Of a stretch of 53,327 nucleotides of DNA, positions 42,039-50,115 are shown in pieces. Each line of letters begins with the position of its first letter. Within the stretch, counting starts at the first letter, position 1. Below the pieces are notes generated by a model. It made no database searches. It worked only from the letters and a program-made list of their open reading frames with translations, and was not told the origin of the DNA. Origin of the DNA: Verrucomicrobiia bacterium (GTDB taxonomy: Bacteria; Omnitrophota; Omnitrophia; Omnitrophales; Aquincolibacteriaceae); contig DATJFP010000039.1 in the NCBI GenBank assembly GCA_035495615.1, positions 1 to 53,327 on the forward strand. Reading direction: 5' to 3'. A program made the position numbers and the translations under genes.

Positions 42039-43264
42039 ACTTCTTGCTGCATTTTTTCATCCTCCTGGTGCTCTTCACGCTGTCAGGCTTTTTTTCGGCT
42101 TCCGAGACCGCGATTTTTTCCCTTTCCAAGATCGAAAAGCGGCGCGTCCAGAAAAAATACCCGCATCTCTATCCGATGGTCAACGACCATCTGAATCATG
42201 CGGGCCGCACCTTGACGACTATGGTCGTGGGAACGCTCCTGGCCAATACCGCGGCGGCCGCCATCGTGACGCTCCTCGTGATGGAAAGAATGCCCCGCGC
42301 GCTGGGCTGGGTCATGGGCGTTTATACGATCGTGATGATCGTCTTCTGCGAGATCATCCCCAAAGTCCTGGCGGTCCGGAAGAACGAAGCGGTGGCGGCC
42401 TATTCCGTGATTCCGCTCCGTTTTTTCAGCGTGTTTTTTTATCCCGTTTATCTCCTGACGCAAAGGGTGATCAAGCGTTTCCACAGTTTCATCGACGCCC
42501 CTCCCGCGGAAAAAAATGACGAAGTGTCCGAACAGGAGTTCCAGGCGCTGGTCAAAATCGGCGAAGAGGAAGGCGTCCTGGACAGGCAGGAACGCATGAT
42601 GATTCAGAAGCTGTTCGAGCTGGGGGAGCGTCCGGTGCGCGAGATCATGACGCCGCGCGTGGACATGGTCGGCTTGGACATCGAGGACCCGCAGGAAAAG
42701 CATGAAGAGATGATGCGAAAGTATCATTACACGTATTTCCCCGTCTACAAGGGATCGGTGGACCACATCCTGGGGTATGCCGCGGTGCAGGAATATCTCC
42801 TGAACGACATGCGCGACCTCATGCAGATCCTCAAGCAGCCGCTCTTCATCCCGGAAACCAAATGGATCGACGAGCTTCTGGAGGAGTTCAAACAGAAGAA
42901 ACAGCACTTTGCCATCTGCGTGGACGAACACGGCGGGACGGCCGGCCTCGTGACGCTCGAAGACGTGCTGGAGGAGATTTTTGGGGAATACCACGACGAA
43001 TATTCCAAGGTCGAAAATCCCATCCAGCAGCTGAATCCTTTCGAGTTCGTCGTCAACGCCAAGATTTCCCTGACGGACTTCAACGAATTTTTTAAAAGCA
43101 GCCTCGAATCCGAAGACGCGACAACGCTGGGCGGGTTTATCCTGGAGAGGCTGGGAGAAGTCCCGAAGCCGGGCAGCGCTCTGAAGCTTCCGGAATTCGA
43201 AATGCGCATCCAGAAGATGGTCCGGCAGCGGATCCTGACCGTCATCGTCAGGAGGATGAAATGA
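42035..43264 (+). CDS. CNNM/CBS/CorC-domain membrane protein (hemolysin C-like)
   Basis: The protein has 409 residues from the ATG at 42035 (ATGA overlap with nadD). The N-terminal CNNM domain has about three or four helices (LSGFFSASETAIFSLS). Two CBS repeats follow (REIMTPRVDMVGLD, ICVDEHGGTAGLVTLEDVLEEI in two pieces). The C-terminal CorC_HlyC domain is at about 325-405. Members are linked to Mg2+ or Co2+ efflux and ion homeostasis. It is coupled by ATGA to a paralogue. Confidence 0.92.
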   Translation: MNFLLHFFILLVLFTLSGFFSASETAIFSLSKIEKRRVQKKYPHLYPMVNDHLNHAGRTLTTMVVGTLLANTAAAAIVTLLVMERMPRALGWVMGVYTIVMIVFCEIIPKVLAVRKNEAVAAYSVIPLRFFSVFFYPVYLLTQRVIKRFHSFIDAPPAEKNDEVSEQEFQALVKIGEEEGVLDRQERMMIQKLFELGERPVREIMTPRVDMVGLDIEDPQEKHEEMMRKYHYTYFPVYKGSVDHILGYAAVQEYLLNDMRDLMQILKQPLFIPETKWIDELLEEFKQKKQHFAICVDEHGGTAGLVTLEDVLEEIFGEYHDEYSKVENPIQQLNPFEFVVNAKISLTDFNEFFKSSLESEDATTLGGFILERLGEVPKPGSALKLPEFEMRIQKMVRQRILTVIVRRMK

Positions 43265-44205
43265 CCGGGCTGTTTTTCTGGTTTTTGCTCTGCCTTCTGC
43301 TTTACGCCTTCTTTTCGGCGTCCGAGCTGGCCTTTCTGTCTGCCGACAAAATGAAAATCCGTCAGATGGCGGACGAGAAGAACGCGGCCGCAAAAAAAGT
43401 CATGGACCTCTATGATAAGCCGCAGCACTTTCTGACGACGCTTCTCATCGGCAACAGCATTGTGAACATTGCGGCCACCTCCATCCTGACTTATTTCTTG
43501 AGCACGGGGCTCGGCATTAAGAATGAATGGGTCGTCACCCTGATCATGACGCCGGTCTTCCTGCTGGGCGGGGAAGTCCTGCCCAAGGATTACGGCCGCC
43601 TGCACGGCCAGCGCTTCCTGCTGTTTTATGCCGGCCTTTTGAAGTTCATCCGCAGGATTTTCAAGATTTTCACCAAGCTCATCTTGAAATGGGTGGATTC
43701 GCTGCTCGCTCCGCTGGGGCCGACGGAGACCAAAAGCATCTTCGTCAATGAAAAGGAATTCCGTTCGCTCATCGAGGAAATCACAAAGTCGGGAGTGGTG
43801 AGCGCCCACGAAAAGAAAATCATCGATACGATCCTGGATTTCGAGAAAGTCAAAGTCAAAGACGTGATGCTGCCGATCTCGGAAGCCCCGAAGCTGGAGA
43901 TCCAGGGCAAGGTCAAGGACGCGAAGAAGCTGGCGCGGGAAATCGGCGCGCGCATGATCCTGATTTACGAAGAAGATCCTTCCATCGTGGTCGGCATGGT
44001 CTACGTCTTCGACCTGCTTTTCGAAGACGACGACGAGAAGGGGCTGCGTCCGTTTCTGCGCTCGCCGATCTTTATTCCGGAGAGCACTTCGAATGAAAAG
44101 GCTTTTTTCACGCTGCAGCAAAAGCGCCAGTCCTATTGCGCCGTAATGGATTCCCGTCATGATGTCGTGGGCGTTGTCGGCATCGAAAGGCTTCTGGCCT
44201 TCTAA
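43261..44205 (+). CDS. Second CNNM/CBS membrane protein, lacking CorC domain
   Basis: The protein has 314 residues. It has CNNM helices (YAFFSASELAFLSADKMK) followed by a CBS pair (KVKDVMLPISEAPKLE, AVMDSRHDVVGVVGIERLL), and stops without the CorC_HlyC domain. The first helix is shifted and the protein is shorter than its neighbour. The two overlapping genes probably act as a heteromeric pair. Confidence 0.88.
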   Translation: MTGLFFWFLLCLLLYAFFSASELAFLSADKMKIRQMADEKNAAAKKVMDLYDKPQHFLTTLLIGNSIVNIAATSILTYFLSTGLGIKNEWVVTLIMTPVFLLGGEVLPKDYGRLHGQRFLLFYAGLLKFIRRIFKIFTKLILKWVDSLLAPLGPTETKSIFVNEKEFRSLIEEITKSGVVSAHEKKIIDTILDFEKVKVKDVMLPISEAPKLEIQGKVKDAKKLAREIGARMILIYEEDPSIVVGMVYVFDLLFEDDDEKGLRPFLRSPIFIPESTSNEKAFFTLQQKRQSYCAVMDSRHDVVGVVGIERLLAF

Positions 44206-44214
44206 AGGAGATTT

Positions 44215-44685
44215 ATGCTGAGAAAAATGAAAGGCATTGCCGCTGCTATTCTCATATTTGCCGCCGCGGTTCCGTCTGCGAGCGCGGTCAGCGTCCAGGA
44301 AGAGGTGGGGGCTCCGCCTCCGGAAGTCTATCAGGCCGCCCTGAGTGTCCTCACGCCCTACGGTATCGACAAGCAGGATCCCGAGAAGTTTGTCGTGGAA
44401 AGCAACTGGATCGAGGACAGCGTCGAAAGAAAACAAAAGCGTTATATTATCCGGACCCAAAAAAAATTCGCGCGGCGCTACCGCGTCAAAGTCACCCTGA
44501 CGCCGTGGCCCCGCTATGCCGTCATCAAAATCGAAATCGATCCCCGCTACCGTCCCATTGACTCGGCCGCTTTTGCTCCGTGGCGGAAGTTGTCGAGTGC
44601 CCGCGATGACTACGAATTGGCGCGGGAATATTTCCACCGCATCCTGACCAGCATCGAAGCCGCCCGCGCCGCCCAGCACGCCTGA
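44215..44685 (+). CDS. Uncharacterised secreted protein
   Basis: The protein has 156 residues. AAAGGAG precedes the ATG, and a signal peptide ends near ASA-V. The mature part resembles small periplasmic beta-alpha proteins of the BamC/DUF type (PEVYQAALSVLTPYGID, KQDPEKFVVESNWIED, RRYRVKVTLTPWPRYAVIKIEID in pieces). I cannot name a family. It follows the CNNM pair by 9 bases, so it may be co-expressed with them. Confidence 0.72.
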   Translation: MLRKMKGIAAAILIFAAAVPSASAVSVQEEVGAPPPEVYQAALSVLTPYGIDKQDPEKFVVESNWIEDSVERKQKRYIIRTQKKFARRYRVKVTLTPWPRYAVIKIEIDPRYRPIDSAAFAPWRKLSSARDDYELAREYFHRILTSIEAARAAQHA

Positions 44686-44827
44686 TCCTTCTTGTCCGAT
44701 GATGCCCGAAATGAACGTAGGCGAAAATATTACACACAACTTACTATAAAGCTTTACTAAGGGAGGCCGTTAATTAGAGCACGGAATTCTTCTTATTGTT
44801 TGCTTTCATTTCCGCGAAGAGGGATGC

Positions 44828-45931
44828 GTGAGAGTTTTAGCGGTCGCTAATCAAAAAGGGGGATGTGGAAAAACGACAACATGCATCAATCTTGCCGCCT
44901 GCCTTGCCCACCTGAAAAAAAGAGTTCTCTTGATTGATCTAGACCCGCAGGGACATTCCTCCTGCGGCCTCGGAATCCGTTCGGAAATGCTGCCTTTTAC
45001 GGTTTACGATTTACTCCGCGTCGGCGTTGAGCAGGCTCCGCCTCTCACCGAAGTCATCCAGCAGTTGAATCCGTACTTCGACGTGCTTCCCGCTACGACG
45101 TCCCTTTCCTGCCTGGAAGAAGACCTTGCGCATTGCTCCGACCGCGAGAGAAGGCTGACCCAGCAGATCGTTTCGAAGCTGAAAATCGAACAGGCTTACG
45201 ATTACATCATTCTCGATTGCCCGCCGAACCTGGGTGTGCTGACCTATAACGCGCTCGAGACCGCGGATGAAATTTTGATTCCGATCGAACCCTCGTTTTT
45301 TTCACTTCACGGACTCGCCAAAATCACGGAGACGGTCCAGCGCTTCAACAAGAAGAGAAGGGCGCCCCTTCATCTTCATGCGCTGCTTACGATTTTCGAT
45401 TCGCGCACGAAATTCGCCAAGGAAGTCTACGAAGAAGTGAAAAGCCATTTTCAGGAAAAACTTTTCCGCTCGATTATTCACGAAAGCGTGGTGCTCAAAG
45501 AAGCGGCCAGCGCCGGACGCAGCGTCGTGGATTACGCCCCGGAATCGCAGGCCTTCCGCGATTATTTCAATCTCGCGCTCGAATATCTCGGACGCGAATG
45601 GGATCTCCTGTTTCCCATGGAAGAACTGGGCTGGGGGAATTTCATGCGGAACAAATTCGGTCCGAGACGGGCGATTGGCGGCGTGCTTTTTCAATGCCTC
45701 AACCCGGACGCGAAGACCGTCGAGATCGCCGGCGATTTTAACAACTGGGTGCCGGAAGCCATGGCCAAGCCGGTCGGAAGCAGCGGGATATGGCAGAAGA
45801 TCATTCCCATCCCGCATGGAGAATTCCGTTATAAATTTATCGTAGACGGGGAATGGCAAGTCGACCCCGGACACCCGCAGGTCAAAGAAAACACCTACGG
45901 CACATTGGATTCCTACTTAAAGGTTGTGTGA
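44828..45931 (+). CDS. ParA-type ATPase fused to an AMPK/CBM48-like glycogen-binding domain
   Basis: The protein has 367 residues and starts at GTG after a GAGGGATGC site. Residues 1-260 are a ParA/Soj ATPase. The deviant Walker A is KGGCGKTT (10-17) with the signature Lys10, followed by LLIDLDPQGHSS, YIILDCPP and IPIEPSFFSLHGLAKI. Residues 280-367 are a CBM48/AMPK-beta-type domain (VEIAGDFNNW, GEFRYKFIVDGEW). The glycan-stacking residues of AMPK-beta are matched by Trp307, Lys336 and Trp343. I know of no described ParA with this domain. It may position a polysaccharide-containing cargo. It is the first of three coupled genes. Confidence 0.9.
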   Translation: MRVLAVANQKGGCGKTTTCINLAACLAHLKKRVLLIDLDPQGHSSCGLGIRSEMLPFTVYDLLRVGVEQAPPLTEVIQQLNPYFDVLPATTSLSCLEEDLAHCSDRERRLTQQIVSKLKIEQAYDYIILDCPPNLGVLTYNALETADEILIPIEPSFFSLHGLAKITETVQRFNKKRRAPLHLHALLTIFDSRTKFAKEVYEEVKSHFQEKLFRSIIHESVVLKEAASAGRSVVDYAPESQAFRDYFNLALEYLGREWDLLFPMEELGWGNFMRNKFGPRRAIGGVLFQCLNPDAKTVEIAGDFNNWVPEAMAKPVGSSGIWQKIIPIPHGEFRYKFIVDGEWQVDPGHPQVKENTYGTLDSYLKVV

Positions 45932-45932
45932 C

Positions 45933-46727
45933 ATGGTTCCTGCGGACGAAAAAAAGCTCAAACGAGGCCTGAAAGATGTTTCGCAGCTTTTTAACGGGCC
46001 GTCCCCGGGCGTCCTGGAAACGCGGGAAAACGAGATGTTTATCAAAATGGTCGGCATTTACAATCCGGGAGATCCGGGAGACGCTCTCTTTCTCAACGGG
46101 ATTCTTGCCGCGCTCGTTTCAACGCATTATCCCAGCTCCATCCTGACCGTGGGGGAACGCGCCGAGGCCGAACCGAAGACGGCGGCCCGGCCTTTGCCGT
46201 CCGCTACGCCGCATCTGGGACTGCCGTGGGATGAATTCGACAAGATCCGCGAAAGCCCCATCCACCGCCATTATTCGGGATCGTCGCCCCGTCACGTTAT
46301 GTTTATCAATGCTGATTTTTCTCAGACCGCGCGGCTTCCGCGGGTCGTGCCGCTGCTGGACAAATGCCTGCTTCTTGTCCGCCCCGACCTCGAAAGCCTC
46401 ATGGAAGCGTATAAGTTCGTGAAGGGCGTCCAGAGCCTGAACCCCCGCTTGCAGTACTTTCTTATTTTCGAGGGCGCTTCGCAGGGAGAGAGCGGCTGTT
46501 TTCTCTTCGAAAAATTTTCTTCGCTTCTGGCAAGGCGCCTGGGGGTCGGGCTCGTGTGGCTGGGCTATCTCGATCCATACCGCGACGCCGGACGACGGGG
46601 CGACGAACTCGAATTGGAGCATCTTTTTCTGAAAGATATTTCTTCCGGCGAAATTCCGGAAAAAATCGCGCTGCTCGAGCTCATGACTTTGCAGTGGATG
46701 CAGCTTGCGTCAGAGACCGCATCATGA
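45933..46727 (+). CDS. MinD/FlhG-like protein without a P-loop (degenerate ParA paralogue)
   Basis: The protein has 264 residues. The ATG at 45933 lies one base after the ParA-fusion stop; an in-frame TTG at 45924 is less likely. The order of segments follows MinD/FlhG: a P-loop-like position (GIYNPGDPGD, residues 41-50) that has lost the KGG-GKT residues but keeps the following FLNGILAAL helix. A Walker B-like strand (VMFINADFS, 122-130) and the MinD-like DKCLLLVRPDLESLMEAYK (about 143-161) follow. It probably cannot hydrolyse ATP and may be a regulator or dimer partner of the fusion protein. The family assignment is by eye. Confidence 0.7.
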   Translation: MVPADEKKLKRGLKDVSQLFNGPSPGVLETRENEMFIKMVGIYNPGDPGDALFLNGILAALVSTHYPSSILTVGERAEAEPKTAARPLPSATPHLGLPWDEFDKIRESPIHRHYSGSSPRHVMFINADFSQTARLPRVVPLLDKCLLLVRPDLESLMEAYKFVKGVQSLNPRLQYFLIFEGASQGESGCFLFEKFSSLLARRLGVGLVWLGYLDPYRDAGRRGDELELEHLFLKDISSGEIPEKIALLELMTLQWMQLASETAS

Positions 46728-47347
46728 ATCCGATCCGGGTGTGCAAGCCGATTTCCTGGACCGAAATGGAGCCGTCCGAAATACGCAAGGCGGTGCTCAA
46801 GGCGGCCGCGGAATTTTACCCGCAGTGGCTGACTCCCGAGGCTTTGAGCGCGCTTGGCGAGTCCGAGGCCGAGAGGACGGCGGGCGGCAGAGGCGCCACC
46901 GCCTTTCTCATCAAAATTTTCACGGCATTCCCGGAAACCGGTGATTTAAAAAATGCCCTGGAGGAAATCCGAAGGGTGACGGACGCGGCCGGCCCGAGAA
47001 ACATTTTTCTGTTTTTCCCGTGGATGGAAAACCAGCCGCAAGCCGGAAGCGATCTCTCGGCCCATGAGTTTCTATGGAAGGCCTGCCGTTCCGTTCGCGC
47101 GGTTCAGTATCACTTCCTTGCCATGGGGGACGAGAAAGCCGTCAGCTTCCGGGAGATCTTTTCGCAAGACACGGATTTTGAAAGCATGCTTCCCGAAATG
47201 CCCCTTGTCGCGGTTGAAAGGCCTTTGAGGAGCGAAGACGAACCCTACTCTTTTTACCGCAAATCGAGGCTCTCCCAGGAAGAACTGCGGGAATTCTTCG
47301 AGCTTGGGCTCGAAATCAGGGGGATCAAGCTTGCCCCGGGCGCCTGA
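46724..47347 (+). CDS. Uncharacterised protein of the ParA-CBM operon
   Basis: The protein has 207 residues. The ATG at 46724 overlaps the preceding stop by four bases, so it belongs to the same unit. There is no signal peptide or membrane helix. It has a helical N-terminal half (SEIRKAVLKAAAEFY) and a mixed core (GPRNIFLFFPWMEN). I do not recognise it. Its position suits an adaptor or cargo-specifying component, but this is inference only. Confidence 0.72.
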   Translation: MNPIRVCKPISWTEMEPSEIRKAVLKAAAEFYPQWLTPEALSALGESEAERTAGGRGATAFLIKIFTAFPETGDLKNALEEIRRVTDAAGPRNIFLFFPWMENQPQAGSDLSAHEFLWKACRSVRAVQYHFLAMGDEKAVSFREIFSQDTDFESMLPEMPLVAVERPLRSEDEPYSFYRKSRLSQEELREFFELGLEIRGIKLAPGA

Positions 47348-47408
47348 GGACCGGGTATGCCCGCGCCCAAGCGCTTCTCATCCCGGCTCTTTCCAAGCCG
47401 CCAACTTG

Positions 47409-47417
47409 TGCTATAAT
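47409..47417 (+). promoter_or_regulatory. Extended -10 promoter element
   Basis: TGCTATAAT at 47409-47417 is an exact TGnTATAAT extended -10. The -35 region is poor (TTTCCA at 47390-47395). Transcription would start at about 47424, only about 4 bases before the ATG at 47428. Confidence 0.6.
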
Positions 47418-47427
47418 GTCCCTCTCT

Positions 47428-48156
47428 ATGAGCAAAGTTAAAAGCGAAATCGAAATTCTCAAAAAGGTCCAGGAACTGGACCGCGACCTTTATCTCGCCA
47501 CCGAGCGGTTGAACGAAATCCCCGAAGAAGTTTCCGCCCTCAAGCAAAAGCTGGAAGGGGAGAAGAACCGCCTCAAGGAACTCGAAGCCGCGCTGAAAAG
47601 CTGCCAGCTCAAGCAAAAAGAAAAAGAAGGCGAGCTGGGCCAGAAAGAAGGCCAGGTCAAGAAGCTGGACGGCCAGCTTTCCCAGGTGAAGACCAACAAA
47701 GAATACAGCGCTCTCCAACAGGAAATCGCTTCGCTCAAAGCCGACAATTCCCTTCTCGAAGAAGGCATTCTCAAGGCCATGGATGAAGTGGAGGCCGCGA
47801 ACGAAGAAGTCCGCAAGGAAAGAGATCATCTGAAGCAGCGCGAAAAAGATTACGGCACGCTCGAAAGCGAGCTGAAAGAAAAAGAAAAAAAATTCAAAGA
47901 AAGCGTCGAGACGCTGCGGAAGCAGCGCCAGGAAATCCTCACGCAGGTCGATCCCGAGATCCGCACGATGTACGACGCTGTGGTCCAGAAACGCCAGGGG
48001 ATTGCGCTCGCCAAAGTGGTCGGCGAAACCTGCGGCGTCTGCAAAATTAAATTGCGCGCTCAAATTTTGAATGAAGTCATGGGCGGCCAAAGCCTCGTAG
48101 CCTGCGAAAACTGCCTGCGCTTTCTCTATATTGAAGAGGTTGCCCCGGCTTCCTAG
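47428..48156 (+). CDS. Coiled-coil protein with C4 zinc ribbon (zf-RING_7/CT398-like)
   Basis: The protein has 242 residues. The ATG at 47428 is chosen because the upstream ATG at 47416 lies within the -10 box. A long antiparallel coiled coil (about residues 1-185) ends in a zinc ribbon with CGVC and CENC pairs. The family (PF02591, typified by HP0958 and CT398) includes a flagellar/type III chaperone that also binds mRNA and RpoN. No flagellar genes are seen here, so the role is open. Confidence 0.9.
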   Translation: MSKVKSEIEILKKVQELDRDLYLATERLNEIPEEVSALKQKLEGEKNRLKELEAALKSCQLKQKEKEGELGQKEGQVKKLDGQLSQVKTNKEYSALQQEIASLKADNSLLEEGILKAMDEVEAANEEVRKERDHLKQREKDYGTLESELKEKEKKFKESVETLRKQRQEILTQVDPEIRTMYDAVVQKRQGIALAKVVGETCGVCKIKLRAQILNEVMGGQSLVACENCLRFLYIEEVAPAS

Positions 48157-48316
48157 GCAGCCTTCTTTGTTTCGCCTCCTCCTAAAGAGCCTCATAAACC
48201 CCGCTTCAGCGTTTTTTTCCTCCACTTTACTCCCCTAAGAGAAAAACCTACATATTGTTGATCCATTCCTCTATGACCCCCATATATTGTATAGAGTTGC
48301 TATAAGAAATTAAATA

Positions 48317-48345
48317 TTGACTCATTGTTAAGCCAAGAGTAGACT
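48317..48345 (+). promoter_or_regulatory. Promoter of the mraZ division cluster
   Basis: TTGACT (48317-48322) and TAGACT (48340-48345) are 17 bases apart. Transcription would start near 48352, just before the MraZ boxes, so a bound repressor would block initiation. Confidence 0.65.
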
Positions 48346-48359
48346 GCGGCCGATAATTG

Positions 48360-48384
48360 AGTGGTGAAAAGTGGTAGAAAGTGG
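48360..48384 (+). promoter_or_regulatory. Three MraZ-binding boxes
   Basis: AGTGG occurs at 48360-48364, 48370-48374 and 48380-48384, an exact 10-base period with 5-base spacers. MraZ of other bacteria binds similar G-rich direct repeats with this spacing in its own promoter, so autoregulation is likely. Confidence 0.75.
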
Positions 48385-48409
48385 CGAGTAAGCGAGGAGT
48401 TTAAAGCGC

Positions 48410-48862
48410 ATGTTTTACGGGGAATACGAACATAGCCTCGACAACAAAGGACGCGTGATCATTCCCGCGAAGTTCCGGGAAATTTTCAAGGAGCGTTATG
48501 TTGAAAAGTTCTACATCACGCGCGGCTTGGACCAGTGCCTTTTCGTGTTTACCGAAGAAGTATGGAAGAGCCAGGAAAAAAAATTCCGCGAGTTGCCTTT
48601 TACCAATTCGGAATCCAGGAAATTCAATCGTCTTTATTTTTCAGGAGCCAGTGAGGTCGTTTGCGACAAGCAGGGCAGGATCTTGATTCCCGAATACTTG
48701 AAGTCATACGCGAGCATCAAGGAACAGGTCATGATCATCGGTGTTTCGGACAGGATCGAAATCTGGGCGCAGGACAAGTGGAATGATTTTTTTGGTCAGA
48801 ACAAAGATAGCTTCGAAGACTTGGCAGAAAAGTTAATGGATTCGTCCAATGAAAATAAATAA
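48410..48862 (+). CDS. mraZ: Transcriptional regulator MraZ
   Basis: The protein has 150 residues with two AbrB-like repeats (LDNKGRVIIPAKFRE and CDKQGRILIPEYLKS), each with the D-x-x-GR core. It forms a ring and represses its own division and cell-wall operon through the boxes at 48360-48384. GAGGAG lies 10 bases before the ATG. Confidence 0.96.
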   Translation: MFYGEYEHSLDNKGRVIIPAKFREIFKERYVEKFYITRGLDQCLFVFTEEVWKSQEKKFRELPFTNSESRKFNRLYFSGASEVVCDKQGRILIPEYLKSYASIKEQVMIIGVSDRIEIWAQDKWNDFFGQNKDSFEDLAEKLMDSSNENK

Positions 48863-48872
48863 AGGGGGAATT

Positions 48873-49211
48873 ATGGCCTATCGTTCGAGGAGCAAGATGG
48901 GAGTCGACGTGCTTCGTTTCCAGGGCGATCTCGACGTTTTGGAAATGGTCAGGATGAAAAACCGCCTGAGCCGTCTTCTCAAAAAAAACCACAAAAAGTT
49001 GCTTCTGGATTTGGGGCGCACGAAACGCATCGAACTCGCGGGGCTCGGCATCCTTGTCGACCGGCTCATGAAGGTCCGCGCGGCCAAGGGCGACATCAAG
49101 CTCTGCAACCTGCGGCCCGAAGTGAAGACCGCGCTGAACATGATCGGCGTGGGCGAGTTGATGGAATCGTTCTCGAACGAGGAAGAGGCCATCCGCAGCT
49201 TTGTCGCATAA
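48873..49211 (+). CDS. STAS-domain protein lacking the phosphorylatable serine
   Basis: The protein has 112 residues from the ATG at 48873, preceded by AAAGGGGG. A start at 48849 inside mraZ has no such site. The STAS fold is clear (VDVLRFQGDLDVLEMVRMKNR, LLLDLGRTKRIELAGLGILVDR in two pieces). At the position where anti-anti-sigma factors have D-S-S-G it has E-L-A-G, so it cannot be controlled by serine phosphorylation there. It sits between mraZ and rsmH, an unusual place. Confidence 0.85.
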   Translation: MAYRSRSKMGVDVLRFQGDLDVLEMVRMKNRLSRLLKKNHKKLLLDLGRTKRIELAGLGILVDRLMKVRAAKGDIKLCNLRPEVKTALNMIGVGELMESFSNEEEAIRSFVA

Positions 49212-50115
49212 GCCCGTTTTGCTGGCGGAGGCGGTTGAAAGCCTCCGGTTGAAACCGGGTTTGAGCGTCTTGGATGCGACCCTTGGCGGCGGAGGCCACG
49301 CCGCGGAGATATTAAAGCGCATCCGGCCCGGGGGGCGGCTCATCGGGATCGACCGCGATCCGGCCGCGCTCGACCGATGCCGGAAGATTTTGGAAGGTGG
49401 GGACGTTTCGCTGCATCACGCGAACTACAGCAAGGCCAGCGAAGTCCTGGATTCATTAAATATCGATTTTGTGGATGCCGTAATACTTGACGCAGGATTC
49501 TCCTCGGACCAGCTGGAAGACGCGGCGAGGGGATTCAGTTTCGAACGGGAAGGCCCTCTGGATATGAGGATGGATCCCGGAATCGAAAAGACCGCGAAAG
49601 ACCTGATCTACGATCTTTCAAAATCGGATTTGGAAGACCTGTTCCGGAGATACGGCGAAGAACGGTGGGCCCGAAGATTTGCCGAACGCATTTGCGAGGC
49701 GCGCCGGGAAAAGCCTATCGAGACGACGCTCGACCTGGCAGGCGTGATCGAAAGCGCAATGCCTGTCTCGATGAGATTCAAAAAAGGGCACAGGCCTCCC
49801 TGGGCGAGGCACAATCCGGCTACGAAAGTTTTTCAGGCCCTGCGGATCTCGGTCAATGACGAGCTGGGTTCCCTGGCCGGAGCGTTGCCGGTGTTGTGGG
49901 CAAGGGTGAGGCCGGGCGGAAGAATGGCTGTGATTTCGTTTCATTCACTCGAAGACCGGATCGTCAAACATCAGTTTAAGGATTGGGCGCTCCGGAAGGA
50001 AGGGACGCTGATCGTTAAAAAGCCGGTAGTTCCTTCGGAAGCAGAGATCCGGGACAATTCCCGGGCAAGAAGCGCGAAACTGCGCGTGGTGGAAAAAAAT
50101 GAAATTCGCTCTTAA
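49201..50115 (+). CDS. rsmH: 16S rRNA m4C1402 methyltransferase RsmH
   Basis: The protein has 304 residues. The TTG at 49201 gives the family's usual N-terminus (MSHKPVLLAEAVE) and overlaps the STAS gene by 11 bases. It has the SAM-binding LDATLGGGGHAAEIL and IGIDRDPAALDR, then DAGFSSDQLEDAARGFSF, KVFQALRISVNDEL and VISFHSLEDRIVK. It methylates the ribosomal P site and is the normal neighbour of mraZ and ftsL. Confidence 0.95.
   Translation: MSHKPVLLAEAVESLRLKPGLSVLDATLGGGGHAAEILKRIRPGGRLIGIDRDPAALDRCRKILEGGDVSLHHANYSKASEVLDSLNIDFVDAVILDAGFSSDQLEDAARGFSFEREGPLDMRMDPGIEKTAKDLIYDLSKSDLEDLFRRYGEERWARRFAERICEARREKPIETTLDLAGVIESAMPVSMRFKKGHRPPWARHNPATKVFQALRISVNDELGSLAGALPVLWARVRPGGRMAVISFHSLEDRIVKHQFKDWALRKEGTLIVKKPVVPSEAEIRDNSRARSAKLRVVEKNEIRS

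Noticed and set aside
42083-44739. Long minus-strand open frames (436 and 664 residues) opposite the CNNM genes
   Set aside because: They lie entirely antisense to two clear membrane-protein genes and a secreted protein gene, and have low-quality composition. GC-rich codon bias leaves few stops in this frame.
44686-44827. Intergenic region before the ParA fusion as a riboswitch or small RNA
   Set aside because: It contains a TATAAA-like box near 44745 but no good -35, no conserved motif and no convincing stem-loop, so I leave it unannotated.
48157-48316. Possible terminator after the zinc-ribbon gene
   Set aside because: The stretch is T/C-rich with CATATTGT-like repeats, but no stem followed by a T tract was found.
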